Assembly (NCBI RefSeq): GCF_016808095.1
Contig: NC_068970.1
Coordinates: forward strand, 36,738,630-36,802,629
Source: Vigna angularis
Taxonomy: Eukaryota > Streptophyta > Magnoliopsida > Fabales > Fabaceae
Direction: 5' to 3'
DNA: 64,000 nt
Under the pieces are notes generated by a model, which ran no database searches, had not been told where the DNA came from, and was given only the letters and a program-made list of their open reading frames with translations. This document shows positions 10,189 through 23,883 of the stretch, piece by piece (the first letter of the stretch is position 1; every line of letters begins with the position of its first letter). The translations under genes were made by a program, and so were the position numbers.

Positions 10189-12499
10189 TGTAATGTCCTG
10201 AAAAATAAGGGAAGGGTTGAGCAGTGCTTTAAGCTAATGAGACTAGACCCTTCATATTAAAGTGCACTGACCATTAAAAGTAGAATTTTTTTTAAGATCT
10301 CTGGTTCATTGGCCTAAACTCCAACCTCTCTCTAAACTCTGCTCTTCTTCTTTTTGCTCTGCCTTCTTCTTACCCTTTCACAAATTTCAACCGTTGCATT
10401 GTCAAATAGGTGGTGTTCCTGCGTTCCCGGAGTCGAGAGCTTCCCATCCATCTGATTAATTTCTGTCTTGGGCGGGTAAGTCATTCTTTTTTGTTTCTCC
10501 ATTTCTCTTGAACCTAGGCCATGCAACTTTGCTAGTTTCATGTAGCCAGTAGTTTTCCCCTTTTAGATTCTCTGCCTATTCTAGCTCTAAGAGTTGTTTT
10601 TGTCTCCACTTTAGTGGGTTGTAGGGTCTTGCTGTGTGCTGGCTGTGTAAGGCACTGTTGAGGTCTTGTTGTGAACTGAGTTGTACTGTTGTTACAAGGT
10701 AAGGGGAACTAGTTATAATTTTTAAATTTGTTTTGTTTGAATCTGTTTTATAAATGGGTATACATGTTGACTGCTGAACTGATGTGTTGTTGGATTGTAT
10801 TTTATATTTTAAGCATGTTGGATGTTATGAACTGAGATGTGTGGTTGATGAGACTGTAGTGGTTTGTTTGGGAATCGATTTGAATGAACGAAAGGGCTGT
10901 AAATTGAACATGTAGGAAGGGGATGGGGTGAGATTTTTGTTTAGTGTTAATTTGGTAAACAGTTCAACAGTTAGGCATAAGTTTTAGGTTAGTTCAAGGG
11001 AAGTGAGGTATTGAAATTGGGCATTTGGGGTTTAGAGCACAATAGGACAATTTGGACAACTTAGATGGGTTAAATGTAACTTGTTAAGCACATAAGGAAG
11101 GTCTAAAACATGTTAAAAACAACAGAATGGATCTTAGGTCATTAGGTTGTTGATTTAGATGTTGTAGAGAGTGAAGTGAGTTTTGATCACATGAAAATCA
11201 TTAGAGGAATGTTAGAAATCACATAAACAGGCTTAACTGAGACATAATCACGATCTAGAGGTCTTAGAAAATTGGAAAGAGGACTAGAATTGGTCTAGAG
11301 GGTGCAAGTGGGCATAATCTGCAGAATTGGGCGTTCTGCAGATTATGCAGACTCGCTATGCGAGTTGTTTCGCATAGTGATTCCTTGCAGGGGATTGGCC
11401 TCTGTTTCGTCTCTCGCTATGTGACCTGGGTGCGCTATGCGAGAGACCCAAAGTCCGATACTTATTCAAACTTAATTCGCAAGGCGAGCTGGGTGGGCGC
11501 GTTATGTGAAAAGCGCCAGTCTCACCATGCGAGGGTGGTGCATTGTACGACAAGTGTTGGGCCTAGTTATCTGAATTTTTTCTTATGCTACGTTTGATTA
11601 GTGTGCTTTTTGTTTTGTTTGTGAAGCATTCTTTAGCATCTATAGTATTGTATTGTGATGTTCAAACAAGTATGTGGATTGTAGCCAAAAGTGTATGATT
11701 ATAATGTGGTGGAAATATGATCCAAGTTGTAAACCAAGTTCCATGTGTGTAGAATATGTTGGTGAGATTCTTAGTGTTTAGAATGAGAGTAGGAGCTCAG
11801 TCTTGGGGGTCATCCTGAAACTCCAATGATTTTTCTTCTCACGTAGAGAGGATTGCACCATGTGGTGAGGAATAGCAGGAGGTCTTAGTCTTGGGGGCTT
11901 GCAGTATGCCTCAAGGCCCGGAACAGGCTAACCTCGTGAGTGTGGTAGGGTGGGGAACCCAAGTTTCATAAGTCACCACGAGTGCAAGACCCGCCATAGC
12001 TCGACCATCATTCTAAAGTCCGGACGAGTCAAGTCTAGTATTCAACTTGTTAGGATGTATGTTTTAAACTGCTTTGATTGGAGTTTACCCTAGTATGTTA
12101 TATACTGTTAATTGTATGTTTTTTTTATATAATTAGCTCACCCTTGCTTGTTTATGTTCGTGCTATGTTTTTGTGTGTTTCCTCTTGCGATGATCATCCA
12201 CTTGGATGGGAGCAGATGTCGAGGAGGTGCCCCTAGAGCAGGCATTGGAGAAAGATGACGTTGAATCCTAGTTTCATTAGGATTTCCTTATTTTAACTTA
12301 TGTATTTTGAAACAAAAACTTTAATATGTTGAACCCTTGGTATGTTGGAACACTCTAGTACTTCAAGCTTTAACTTCCTAGCATTTTAAGGATGACTGTA
12401 ATCCCAATATTCTGTTATATGTCTTTAACTGCTTTCCAATATTATAACTTGATAACATCTTTATTATATATGCATACCGTATATTTTGAGAATGTCACA
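10189..12499 (+). repeat. LTR-like non-coding repeat, copy 2
   Basis: It is bounded by TGTAATGTCC and AATGTCACA, which look like TG..CA ends of a long gypsy-type LTR; the Tekay/Del class has similar ends, but that assignment is inference. Shared landmarks in order are CTCTAAGAGTTGTT (10587), GCAAGGCAC-like text (10650), the palindromic array at 11345-11535, GTAGAGAGGATTGCACCA (11844), the CCGGACGAGTC block (12020) and GATGATCATCC..GGGAGCAGA (12188). There is no PBS, PPT, coding region or convincing TSD, so it may be a solo LTR. Confidence 0.6.
11345..11535 (+). repeat. Array of short imperfect palindromes (CGCATAGCG type), copy 2
   Basis: About three spaced units alternate between two forms, such as CTCGCTATGCGAG and TTCGCATAGTG. 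The local GC content is clearly above that of the flanks. Related arrays occur in the other copies of the same repeat. Confidence 0.65.
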
Positions 12500-13644
12500 A
12501 TGAAACATTTTGGTTAAGTCAATTTCAGAAATAATACAATAACTACAATATTTATTCAATATAATATTTTAATATATTTTTTTATTAGCAGAACTAATAA
12601 CAACTAAAGTCGAAAGATTTCAATAATAAATATTATTAAACTTTCTGTTCAAGCCAAATTTATTGATAATACATCAACTCCAATATTTAGTATCTTATTA
12701 ATATTTTTTAAAATATATAATAACACTTCTTACAACTATAAATTTGTCAGATTTTAATAGTGTTCTGTTTAATTTATTTTATTGATAGCATATCTATTTA
12801 AATGTTTTTAAATTTCATATTTAATTAATTTAAAATTATTAAATGTTTATTAAAAATAATATTTCATTAAAAATGTTTGTAAATTTATTAAATATTTGAT
12901 AAAAATGTCATCTCAGAAAATTTTAATAAAGATATTAAATTTACTAAATGTCATGCAAAAAAGTAAAGTGCAAATCAAGTTGTACTTATTTAAATCATTC
13001 TTCAAAACCCAATTACTTAACAAAAATAACCAAAAAGTGTTTAAAAAGTTGAAACCGATCAAAATCTTTTTTTGTAAAATTTGTCATGCAATTATTTAAT
13101 TATTTTTTATTTTAAAATAAATAAAAAGAAATAATTTATTTATATAAATATAATATATATTATATGTATAAATTAATCTAAACCTAATAAATTCACTTGG
13201 CTTAGACTTATTTTATAGTTTGATTATATATTGTAATACTCTAAGAGTATGTAATTTATTAACAAATATGAGAAAAAAATAAAATTATGAATAAGATAAT
13301 AATTATAAAAAAATCGTAATAGGTCCCAAAAAATTTCTATTATAAAATATTTCATAATTTTTTAAAGTGGTATATTATTTTAGAATAAAAATAATAATAA
13401 ATTTAAAATTGTATATTAAACCAAATCAATTATAGTATTTATTTTGTTATATAATTTTTAACTGAATTTTAAAAGAAAACATTGATTTGGAAATATCGAA
13501 CCTTTAGTTTCATTTAAAGAGGCTTATGAATTTGTTAAGAGTAATCAATATACTAAAATACGAAAAACAACCTAATAGATTGCGTTTATGCAAAAGATTA
13601 AAACTTTCGATGTTAGACTTAACTTAATACCTCTCTTTTGTAAT
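12500..13644. other. AT-rich spacer
   Basis: I see no gene. The sequence is strongly AT-rich with short simple runs, and the open frames here reflect composition only. Confidence 0.45.
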
Positions 13645-15043
13645 TAGGGTTGGGCAAAAATAACTGATCTGTACTGTACTATAGTTAACTATACTATGGT
13701 TCAGTTTTTAAAAACTGAACTTATAGTTCTCTAGTTCTCATTCAATTGCTCCGTCTTGCTAAAAAAACGTTAATATTAATAAAAGAAATCGTTCAAATAA
13801 AAAATTAATAATGAATTTTTTAAGACAAAATTTTTTATCACAAATTTTTATATTTTTTTATGAATAAACGTATATTACTTTTTAAATAATATTATTTTAA
13901 GTAATAAAAGTAAAATATATTTTTAAATTTAATTTTATTAAATAATTAAGTAATATAAATCATAAAAAAAAGACTATATAAAAAAAATAATACTTTAAAT
14001 ATATTATATTCTTTAACATATTATTAAATATGTAAAAATATGTTAAAAAAACTTTTAATGATATTAAAATGTGTGTAAGTGCACACAAAAATAACTATTT
14101 ATTTTAAAAATCAACTTATTTTAAAATGAATATCAATATTATTATTTTTAAATGATAGTATTTTACATACTAAAACTAAAATATATTTTTTAACGTTAAA
14201 TTTAATTAAATGAATATATAATGAAATATCATAAAAAATAGTAATGTAGTAAAAATAATTAATATTATAGAAATATCAAATGACAAAAAAATTAACAAAT
14301 GTTTATTAAGAGTAATTTTTCTAGTATCATCTTTTATTATATTATAATAATTAATAAATATTAGTTTAATTTTTACATAATAAAATATAAATAATAAATA
14401 ATTGGTTAATAAAACAATTTTACGAGAGAACAAAATAAATATAAATAAAAAATTATTTTAAAATAAAATAAGTAGATAAAAATATAAAATAAATTATATA
14501 CACATATAAAACAAAAAAATATAAATAAAAAATTAAAACAATAAATATAAAAGTAAAATAATATTCATGACAAAATAAATATAAATAAAAAAATAAAATA
14601 AATAAAATAAATAAATAAATAATAAAATAATTTCCATACACATATAATAATAAAAGAAATATAAATAAAATAGAAAATAATAATATCAAATAATTAAAAA
14701 GTTAATTTGTAAGACACTTATGAATAAAATAAAATAAATATTAAAATAAATTTCAATTAAAAAGAACGTGTATTGTTATACTATTCAGTTTAAAAACTAG
14801 TACTATTCAGTTTAAAAACTAGTACAATTCAGTTTAAAATTAGTATAGTTAGTAGTTCAGTTTAGTTTATATTGTAGTTTAGTACAATTTAGTATAGTTC
14901 AGTTCAGTCCAGTTTGATAAAACAAAAAACAGTTCAGTTCAGTTTGTCTGAACAGTTCAGTTTAGACAAATTAGTTTTTAGTTCAGTACAGATTTTAATA
15001 ATGCAGTACAGTTCAGTTCTATTTGCCCACCCCTACTTGTAAT
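13637..15043. mobile_element. hAT element copy A (non-autonomous)
   Basis: The element occupies 13645-15035 with ends TAGGGTTGGGCA and TGCCCACCCCTA, a TIR pair with one difference. It is flanked by the 8-bp sites TTTGTAAT and CTTGTAAT (one mismatch), as expected for hAT. Subterminal regions repeat ACTGAAC / CAGTTCAG many times, the kind of array that hAT transposases bind. The core is almost pure A/T and has no coding capacity. It is the reverse complement of the copy at 54659 without the inserted MULE. Confidence 0.85.
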
Positions 15044-15357
15044 GTGATAAATATTTTGCCTTTCAAAATTAACATCTGTTTATTCCAAACCCTAATTTCT
15101 TAAGTGAAAGTAACCTAAATTTCTTTAATAAGTCTCAATTCCTTGTGTAATTCAACCAAATGATTTGTTTTAAGCTCAATGATTAAAAGATGACCAGATA
15201 AAACCATAACCTATTCCTAGATATATGACTCATTGGTTGTTTTGTCTCAAATCAAGACAATGAAAGTATTTTTCAATCACTGAATCCTTAAAATCTATGG
15301 TTATTATCCACAACAAACATGAGTCATAGAAATAAAACATTAATATTAAAATACAAA

Positions 15358-15413
<56 letters not shown>

Positions 15414-17236
15414 GTTGTATTATATATTTATAATACAAGAGAGTTTAATGAAGTTACATCTATCCACAACATAAAACAATGACTTTAGCTATTCATAAAT
15501 GAAAGAGAAAGAAGAAATTATATAAAAAAACAAATAAAAAAAAACTAGGTTGAATCTAACTCTCCACCCACTGTGAAAGAAGCTTGTTTTCCCAAAATCT
15601 ACATCTCAAAATGTTCGGAAAATAATTTAAATTTTTTATAATGGTTAAATTAACATCAAATTTGATTAAAACAAAGCTTTAAGTACTCCAAATATAAGTT
15701 GATAAATTCTATAAATATAAGTATATAGAGCATTTTTATCAAAATACGAAAATTGAAACTTGTTTGAATTTGGTTAAACATGTTTTGTTAACTCTTCTGA
15801 AATATGATTAAATTTGTAGTGTTGTTTCTTTCGTGAATGTGATACTTGAAACTTTTAAACAATACTTACTTTAAATTAAATAAAATTGTTCCATTTAATT
15901 ATGTAAATTAATTGGTAAAAGAGTGTGAAATACTACGATTTTCTTTTATTTATTTTGATATTTATTGCAAACGTTTTTATGTGATGGGAGATTAGTGAAG
16001 GAATCCTAACCTATATTTCCAAGAAAAAAATCATAAAGCTCAAAGAAACGTGGGACCAGTAATGAAAAGTTCTATAACATTCAAATATTAAACACGTTAT
16101 TCTTACAAGTTTCACTGCAGTTGTATTATGTGTTAAAAATAGTTATGCTTAATCTATCTTTTACACAACAAACTATCAAATAATTAATTCACCAGTTCAT
16201 AAATAGCACAATTTCATAATTTATTTAGTTATTTAATTCCATAAATCTTATAACGAACTTGGTATACTAAAAATAATTTGACTACTAATTATTCTCTAAT
16301 TCAAAGCATAATTTTGGAACAACATTAAATACATAAATATTTGTTTTTATACCAATGACAATCATAAGTTCTAATCATCAATTTTGTTTAGCAACATTGT
16401 TTATGGATGAACTCGTAACATATAAAATACATACTAAATAATTTATTTAACTTAATTTCTCAAGTCTTACCAAGCATTTTACAAAAGTTCACTCGAATGC
16501 TAACATTCTTAAAACGAGTGTTCAAAACGATATCGCTTAAAACATTACTGTAGAAAGTCCTATATAAAAGTCCTCAAACTTTCATACTAAACATCTTCTC
16601 TAACCATATTTACATACTCGAAGAGCAACGTTTTTTGAGGTTGTTTATACAAACAGATTCTTGTATAAGCAGTTTCATTTGAAACCAAAACAACCATTTA
16701 TGGGAGTATGATATTATATTGCAATGCGGAAAAATAAAACTACAGAATATGTAGTAGAATGCAAACAGAAGTCATATTCATACAAGTGGTATCTTCACCA
16801 AGAAGATTCACTACTAATATGCAATGCCTACGATCATCCCCACAAAATTTGGTATACCAAATATTATTCTACCTACCCACATAAGTCGTCTAAACTAGAC
16901 ATGCATCTACTAAAACCATTGGTATTAGTAAACTTGCCCTTCCAAAACTTTAAAACCACGGGTTCGTTTGGTAAAATTGCAGTGGCAAAGGAGTGTTATT
17001 CTAGATGAACAGGTTTAAGAGCAATATTAAATATACTAACAGAAAATCGATAATCCAACAAGAGAATCGTGACATCCAAAATTGTATCATAATGGAGTTG
17101 TCGACAAAGTTAACACTAGAATGAGTTCAACAAAGCCAAGCACAAATTAACATGGAAACAGCTCTAATAATAAATTTCATGCTTTACGGTAACCACCAAA
17201 CCTAAAATCTTTCAAAGATTTATCGCTTCCCTAAAC
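15044..17236. other. Intergenic region downstream of RPL34
   Basis: The region is AT-rich. A TATA-like CTATATAAAAG lies near 16560, followed by an open frame at 16724-17008 (94 aa) that I do not recognise and do not call. Near 16955-16990 the text GGGTTCGTTTGGTAAAATTGC resembles a decayed DNA-transposon end, but I found no partner. Confidence 0.35.
15364..15410. repeat. (AT)n microsatellite
   Basis: An uninterrupted AT dinucleotide run of about 47 bp. Confidence 0.95.
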
Positions 17237-18667
<1,431 letters not shown>

Positions 18668-18840
18668 TGTTTCCGATCAGCTTTCAAAACCTAGGGTTTC
18701 TCTTCCACGGCTAGCAGGGAGGAGAAGACAGAAGAAGCGCAGGGGTAATATATAAAATGAGTGTTTTTTTCACGACCTAAATCCAAGGGTAGAAAGAGCA
18801 TCTGCATTGGATGATATTGGACGGTCACGAATTTTACACG
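18668..18840 (-). promoter_or_regulatory. RPL34 5'UTR / promoter region
   Basis: This segment lies directly upstream of the L34 start. It has a pyrimidine-rich stretch (on the gene strand) near 18690-18740, common around transcription starts of plant ribosomal protein genes, and a TATA-like TATATAAAATG on the plus strand near 18750. The assignment is by position and composition. Confidence 0.35.
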
Positions 18841-21060
18841 TCACACGTCAGAAAAAGGATTAAATCTTGTACATTTCTTTATAATACATGTAGTGTGTAT
18901 ATATATAGGTATTTTTTTTGTATATACAAATTTTTATTTTTATTTTATTTTTAAAATATAATTGGTAACTAATTTTAAAAAATATAATTTTTCACTTATT
19001 TTTTAAAATTAATTTTATTTTAAAATATTTAATATAAAACTAATTTTTTTTCTTTATTATATTTATAGTTTCTGTTAAAATATTTTTTACTATTTACATA
19101 ACTTAATCAACTTACATATATTTTATTAACTTATAATACAATTAAAAACACTTAAAAAATATGGACGCATAAATGTAATAAGACTTGTGTTTATTTTAGT
19201 ACAAAATAAAATAGAAATTAATGTGTATATATATATATGCAGATAATTATTTTACTTAATGTTTTATTAAATTAAATATTATAGAAATATATAATATTTA
19301 TATATTAAATCTATATTTATATATAAAGAATTTCTTTTTGGTACACATATTTATTTTTCAATTTTACTTTTTAAATAAAAATTAAATTAAATTAAAATAA
19401 TTATTTTACTAAATTTACCGATTGTTAAAGTTTTAAAAGTTTTTTTATTTGATCATTTTTTAAAATTAAATATTTTTAATTAAAAAATAACTTATAAAGT
19501 ACATAAAATTTATTTATAATAAAGTTATAAGAAAATATTTATTTTTAATTTCATAATTATAATAATAACAATGACAATAACTTTATTATTTTTTATTATC
19601 TTAAAAAATATGAACATACACTAGTAAATAATAATAATAATAGTAATATTAATTATAAAAATTAAAGTTTCTATTAAAAATCATGTAAAATATCTTATTT
19701 TAACTTTAACTTAAATATTATTTACATATAATTATTTAGTTTTGTTATAAAATTTTCACAAGAGCCATACTTTTAACAAATTATTAATTATCAATTATAC
19801 GAATATTATAAATTACCATATGTAATTAAAATGATTATACGTATATTGAAATTTTTAGAACTTTAGAATTAAATTAAGAATTTTTGTATTAAGATAATAT
19901 TAAAACCAATTTTAAATGGTACAATACTTTGCTATTTACATATATGAACTTTTTTCACATATAAGACTTATCAAAATTTTACAATTTTCCTTTTTAAATT
20001 AAAAAAAATAGCTTCAAGTATGCATAATGATTGAAACTCTAAATAATAATATGCATAACATCATTAATAAAAAATAATCAATATTATTATAATTGATTAT
20101 ATATTTTGAAAAAATTAATTAAAAGTGAAAAATTCTTCTTAAGAATAAATTGTATAAGCAATTAAGTATTGATAAAATAAAACTTTAGCAATTAAAGATG
20201 ACAATGATTAATATATAAGTAAAAGTTTTAACTAAACTTACAAATCTTAAGCTTAGATCTTCACACAAAAAATTCATCTCCTATGTCAATTCTAAATAGG
20301 TACCTGAAAATAAAAATTATTGATATAATAAATAGTTAGATCATTTATTTGAATTAATAAATTTTCCTAGACCGAAATATGCATAAATGTCATAAGGTAA
20401 TTAAATTTTTATTTTATCTCTAAATGATAAAATTTGATTGATAATATCTTCAAGAATTTATTTATTTATTTGTAAAATTTGTAATTGGTTTAGAAGATAT
20501 AATTAAATAACTCAACTTTAAACATATCATGAAATAACTCAACATCATAAACTACCACAGGTTTTGAAATGTTATACGATTAATATTTTAATGTACATCT
20601 CGAATAAAATATTTGACTATCAAGAATATTGTTTATATGTTCTAAAGAAGAGTTTCAAAATTTTCAAAGAAGATCTTGATACATGCATAACCAACCTAAT
20701 TTAAAGAAGTGTCATTAGTAATGTTTAGCATACTTTTTCAAATACATGTCATTTCACTCATCAAATTGAACATAATAATGGAGTGTTGACAAAAACTCAA
20801 GCAAATTTTTTTAAAGTTTTAATACCAAAGACAATGTACAAATACTCAGTTACAATAAACATTTTTTAACACTTATATATAGAAGCTCATCATTCATATT
20901 AGTATATATTTATGAAACCGTTACAAAAAGAATTCTTATGTGTACATAAGTTCTTGATTCTTTTATTCTTTAAAGGTTATAGTGCTTAAAAATTCATATC
21001 TCAAATAAAAGTAATATGTCTTTTTTACCGTTGTGCTAATTAAGAAGTCAAATTTGTTTT
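18841..21060. other. AT-rich intergenic DNA
   Basis: I see no gene or repeat I can name. The stretch 18890-20280 is extremely AT-rich, with short (TA)n and (AAT)n runs. Confidence 0.45.
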
Positions 21061-22620
21061 TGATAAAGCTCTGAAAAGCACGTCTACTCTGACAAAAAGA
21101 CTATCCTATAACAGAAATATACACCAATAGCCAAAAGAAAACAAATCTTGAGACTAGCTACGACAAACAGTCATTTTATTAAATCTTAAGACAAACATCG
21201 TCAAAACGACTATATTATCAAGGTGTATAAATAGAAAATAAGAAGAAGATGATGATGATGATGATGATGATGATGAAGGAGAGATAAACATGAAGATGTA
21301 TTATCATCAATTGAGCAAAAAAATCTCTTTGAGCTATTAAAGAAAAATTTCCTAACCAAGGAATAAAAAAAGAGCTCCAGAAAAGAAGAGAAAAAGAAAA
21401 GTCAAACAACACTCTTGAGCTTCATTATATTGTTTGCTTACTTTTGTAAGATAAGAGAAAAGAGTGAGGAGAGAAACACCTTTGAGTGTTTAGACTACAT
21501 TGTTGAGGAGAGAAACACCTATGAGTGTTTAGACTGCAGAGAATCGAAACACTTGCAGCTTAGCTCTAAAAAGTTAAGGAAATCTAGGCAACATATAAGA
21601 AGATACTGAAATTGTCTAGTACTAGAAGTGGTGTGAATACTCAACTGGTATAGGGTAACTAAAGGTTAGTCATTAACTAGGGATACCAAGAGTGGTGAAG
21701 AATATTGCACAACCAAGAGTGGATGAAACTCAACTAGGCGGTATCAGTGGATACCAAGAGAGCCTAGGGATACTAGAAGTAGTGCGAATACTCATCTAGT
21801 CTAGGGTAACAAGAGGTTATTCGTTAACTTAGGATACCATAAGTGGTGCGAATACTCATCCAGTTTAGGGTAACAAGAGGTTATTTGTTGACTGAGGATA
21901 CCAGGAGTGATGTGAATACTCATCTAGTAAAGGATAATTAACAATTACTTGTTGATTAAGAAACCATGAGTGGTGAAAATACTCAACTGGTCTAGGGTAA
22001 CTAGAGGTTATTCGCTGATCAGGGATACTAGGAGTGGTGAAAAATACTTCACAACCAAGAGTAGGTGATACTCAACTAGACGATGTATCATAGTGATACA
22101 AGAAGTGTCTAGCAATACCATGAGTGGTGAATAATATTACGCAATCAGAAGTGAGTCAAACTCAACTAATTAGAAGAAACAACGATTACTCAATAAGACT
22201 AGGAACACCAAGAGTAGTTTAAAACACTCAATTGCACTTCATTGAATATTTGATTAATCCCTCTAAGTTAACTTGGAGGAGAACTGGATGTAGCTTTAAC
22301 AAGTGAACTGGTATAAAAATTGTCTATGTGCTATAGTTTTCTCTATAAACAATTGGCTCTTGATGAAGGCAATTACTCTAAACACTCAAAGTTAGCATCA
22401 AAATTTTAGCTGGCGTTTATTCCTTTAACTTGTTATTACTTAAACATTTATTGGAAAATATTGAGCTAGTTCTGTAAACGATCTTCATAAAATTGCGTTT
22501 ACAGTTAAAGCATAACTAACTCATGAGTGTTACGTACATCATACTTAGCCCTTTAGCTCAGAAAAAATGTTATGAAAGCACTATTCAACCCCCTTCTAGT
22601 GCTTTCCCTTCACTTCAAAG
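21061..22620 (+). repeat. Probable degenerate LTR with internal tandem repeats
   Basis: A TATA-like TATAAATAG occurs at 21225, followed by a GAT/ATG microsatellite (21247-21276) and the degenerate tandem array 21630-22240. The segment ends with TTCAACCCCCTTCTAGTGC near 22587-22605, which resembles the 3' end or leader of legume copia LTRs. No partner LTR, PBS or TSD was found, so the identity as an LTR is inference. Confidence 0.35.
21630..22240 (+). repeat. Degenerate ~100-bp tandem repeat array
   Basis: Repeated units contain GGATACCA(A/G)GAGTGGTG, AATACTCA(A/T)CT(A/G)GT, CTAGGGTAAC and AGAGGTTATTCGTTGA. Five or six units can be seen, diverged and with variable spacing. There is no open frame through them. 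Confidence 0.7.
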
Positions 22621-22635
22621 ACATTTTAAGAAAAG

Positions 22636-23322
22636 ATGATGCAATTGATACAAGATCACGAGCAACAGAATGAACACATACGCCAACAAAAAGAGCATAT
22701 GAATCTTATTTTATGGCACATCCAATTGAAGAATTTTACCTTAGGTCCATCTAACCCTCGTAACAATGGAGATGATGTAGTGACTATTCTAGTGATGGTA
22801 GTTGACATCAACCTTAGTTAAGTTTAATTATAAGATGAATTTAAAACTTCCTTATGTATTTAGAACTATTTTCATTTTGATTTTATGTTGGACCATGTAA
22901 TATGGAAATTTATACTATTTTTTACTACATTATACATTTGAATTTATTGTTATTTACTATAATTAAATATTCAACATTTATAAGTAAGTGAAAAAATTAT
23001 ATATAAGCAGTTGATTTAACCACCAATTTATTCATTGATTTAACCACCGATTATTATTTTAATTAAATTAAAAATCGTATCTATTTACAACAAATTTAAC
23101 AAAACCATTTTTATTAAATTAAAATTTGTTCTTATTGGTGAGCGGAATTTCAATTGCCAAAATTACTTTCCAATAATTAATGGTGATCAAATTTTTAATA
23201 ATCAATTAGCGACTGAAATTTTGATGGTTGTTGAATGATCAATTTTCAAATATATAACTAATTGATTTGCAATTAAGGTTTTTGCTTCTATTGGTGACTA
23301 ATTCCGTTACTAAATTTTAGTG
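22636..23322 (+). mobile_element. Possible decayed CACTA remnant
   Basis: A short frame (22636-22821) reads QLIQDHEQQNEHIRQQKEHM, similar in style to the Gln-rich coiled-coil tail of plant En/Spm transposases. Inverted text of the TTAGCGACTGAAATT kind follows near 23205. The block ends ACTAAATTTTAGTG at 23322, like a CACTA terminus. The other end was not found. Confidence 0.3.
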
Positions 23323-23883
23323 TATATTAAAGATAAATTGATTCATTTTATTCAACCATCAAACAAAAAATACAATATATACAAAGATTTGATGATGGTT
23401 AGTTAAATTTTCAACTCATTGTCTAGAAGTTGATTAAAGATAGTCGTAATAAAAAGATCTAATATTTACCATTAATTTTGTAAAGTAAAAAGGAATTTGA
23501 AACATGTTTTCCTCTCTAAAATAAAAGCAAATCAAATGGCATATATTTTAGGTAAACAATATAAACTTAATATAATTAAGAGGGCCTTTTATTCTTTCAT
23601 AACAATATGCTTAATGGTGAATGGTGAAAGTTGAGTCGTTCATACGCAGTTATATACTAAAAAAAAGTAATATAATGGCTGAGTTAACAAAAAATAACGA
23701 AAAAAAAATGTTAAAGTAAATTCTTCCTTACACCTCCCCTCAAACACGCACTACAATGAAAGCAAATTTGATCCTAAAACTGATTTAGTATTCCATCATG
23801 TCAACATTATGTATAACATAAAAAGTGTTGTTTCTGTATATGCTAGTGTGTAATTTTCTGCGAAATAAATCCAAAAGAATTAA
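23323..23883. other. Intergenic, 3' of the DUF1666 gene
   Basis: The sequence is AT-rich. It would contain the 3'UTR and polyadenylation site of the minus-strand gene that ends at 23884. No other feature is seen. Confidence 0.35.

Noticed and set aside
10189..12499. Target-site duplications for the LTR-like repeats
   Set aside because: I looked for 4-6-bp duplications at all four copies and found none convincing, so the solo-LTR interpretation is kept at moderate confidence only.
14206..14689. Hydrophobic frames (75 and 78 aa) resembling membrane proteins
   Set aside because: They lie in the A/T-only core of the hAT element. Phe/Tyr/Leu/Ile runs come from base composition, and the equivalent frames recur in copy B.
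16724..17008. 94-aa plus-strand frame after a TATA-like box
   Set aside because: There is no recognisable family, no supporting gene structure and AT-driven composition; it was left as intergenic.
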